A program made the position numbers and the translations under genes. A stretch of DNA of 64,000 nucleotides from Gossypium raimondii (Eukaryota > Streptophyta > Magnoliopsida > Malvales > Malvaceae), in assembly GCF_025698545.1 (NCBI RefSeq), contig NC_068576.1, positions 56,580,094 to 56,644,093 of the forward strand. Direction: 5' to 3'. Of the stretch, positions 63,700 to 64,000 are shown in pieces. Position 1 is the stretch's first letter; the number at the start of each line of letters is the position of its first letter. The notes below the pieces were generated by a model, which saw nothing but the letters and a program-made list of their open reading frames with translations, ran no database searches and had not been told where the DNA came from.

Positions 63700-64000
63700 T
63701 TTTTTGTAAGGGGGTTGACTTTCTGTTTAAAAACGAAAATGGAGTCGCCGCCAATCCTTTTTATTTAGGTGTGATCGGATCACCTCATAATTTAATCATT
63801 TTAATAAAAGTTTAAATTTACTAAAACGATAATTTTTTGTCTTCAAAATCCAAAAAAATGGGTTCGAGAGTCGGTTACGCTCGAGGAAGGATTAGCACCC
63901 TCGATATGCCCAAAATTGGTACCTAGTTGATTACTTAATGTCTTAATGCCGAAAATTGAAATTTTGAAAAGATTTTAAAATACAATCCTTTTTTATCAAT
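63700..64000 (+). mobile_element. Unclassified high-copy-type repeat, cut by the window edge
   Basis: The segment from 'aaaatggagtcgccgccaat' through 'gtgtgatcggatcacctcat', 'gggttcgagagtcggttacg' and 'gaggaaggattagcaccctc' has the look of a widespread cotton/Malvaceae transposon sequence as I recall it. It is more GC-rich than the neighbouring P450 intron remnant, so a boundary lies near 63695. The class cannot be determined from this end. Confidence 0.45.

Overview
The window is plant nuclear DNA, most likely from cotton (Gossypium, Malvaceae). The base composition is strongly AT-rich, genes are sparse and split by GT-AG introns, and most of the rest is transposon-derived. I infer cotton from the look of the repeats (LTR ends of the TGTAACACCCC type, a 'tccatgataattttacc' MITE family) and from a CYP706-type P450 cluster. 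No database search was possible, so the genus is an inference. Nothing is bacterial, plasmid, viral or CRISPR-like.

Layout. 188-1088 (-): broken copy of the nucleolar rRNA-processing factor EBP2. 2.8-12.2 kb: repeat-rich, with two inverted-repeat (foldback-like) elements, a small MITE, and a 2.4-kb coding-free LTR-like insertion with target duplications nested in the second foldback. 13280-15643 (+): intact single-exon gene for a domesticated hAT-transposase-like BED zinc-finger protein. 15.6-23 kb: no supportable gene; MITEs. 23084-26039 (-): five-exon hypersensitive-induced reaction (HIR/SPFH) gene with an antisense LINE remnant in intron 1. 28362-30645 (-): four-exon LRR receptor-like kinase whose kinase domain lacks the catalytic residues. 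30.6-40.8 kb: no supportable gene. 40949-42653 (+): five-exon ribosomal protein S13 (uS15) gene with a microsatellite directly against its first 5' splice site. 43.7-45.2 kb: foldback element with a nested 198-bp solo LTR. 46.8-50.7 kb: a 3.0-kb LTR-like insertion nested in another insertion flanked by 21-bp direct repeats. 51.9-63.7 kb: a local P450 cluster with one intact CYP706-type gene (52904-55415), one pseudogene (57917-60303) and two rearranged fragments. The right edge runs into another repeat.

The genes are not an operon or pathway unit. They are independent: ribosome biogenesis and translation (EBP2 remnant, RPS13), membrane-associated defence or signalling (HIR, LRR pseudokinase), a domesticated transposase and a specialised-metabolism P450. 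I see no convincing undescribed multi-gene system. The most instructive features are the fragmenting P450 cluster, the dead kinase site in the receptor, the splice site next to a microsatellite, and the nested insertions whose target duplications can be read directly.
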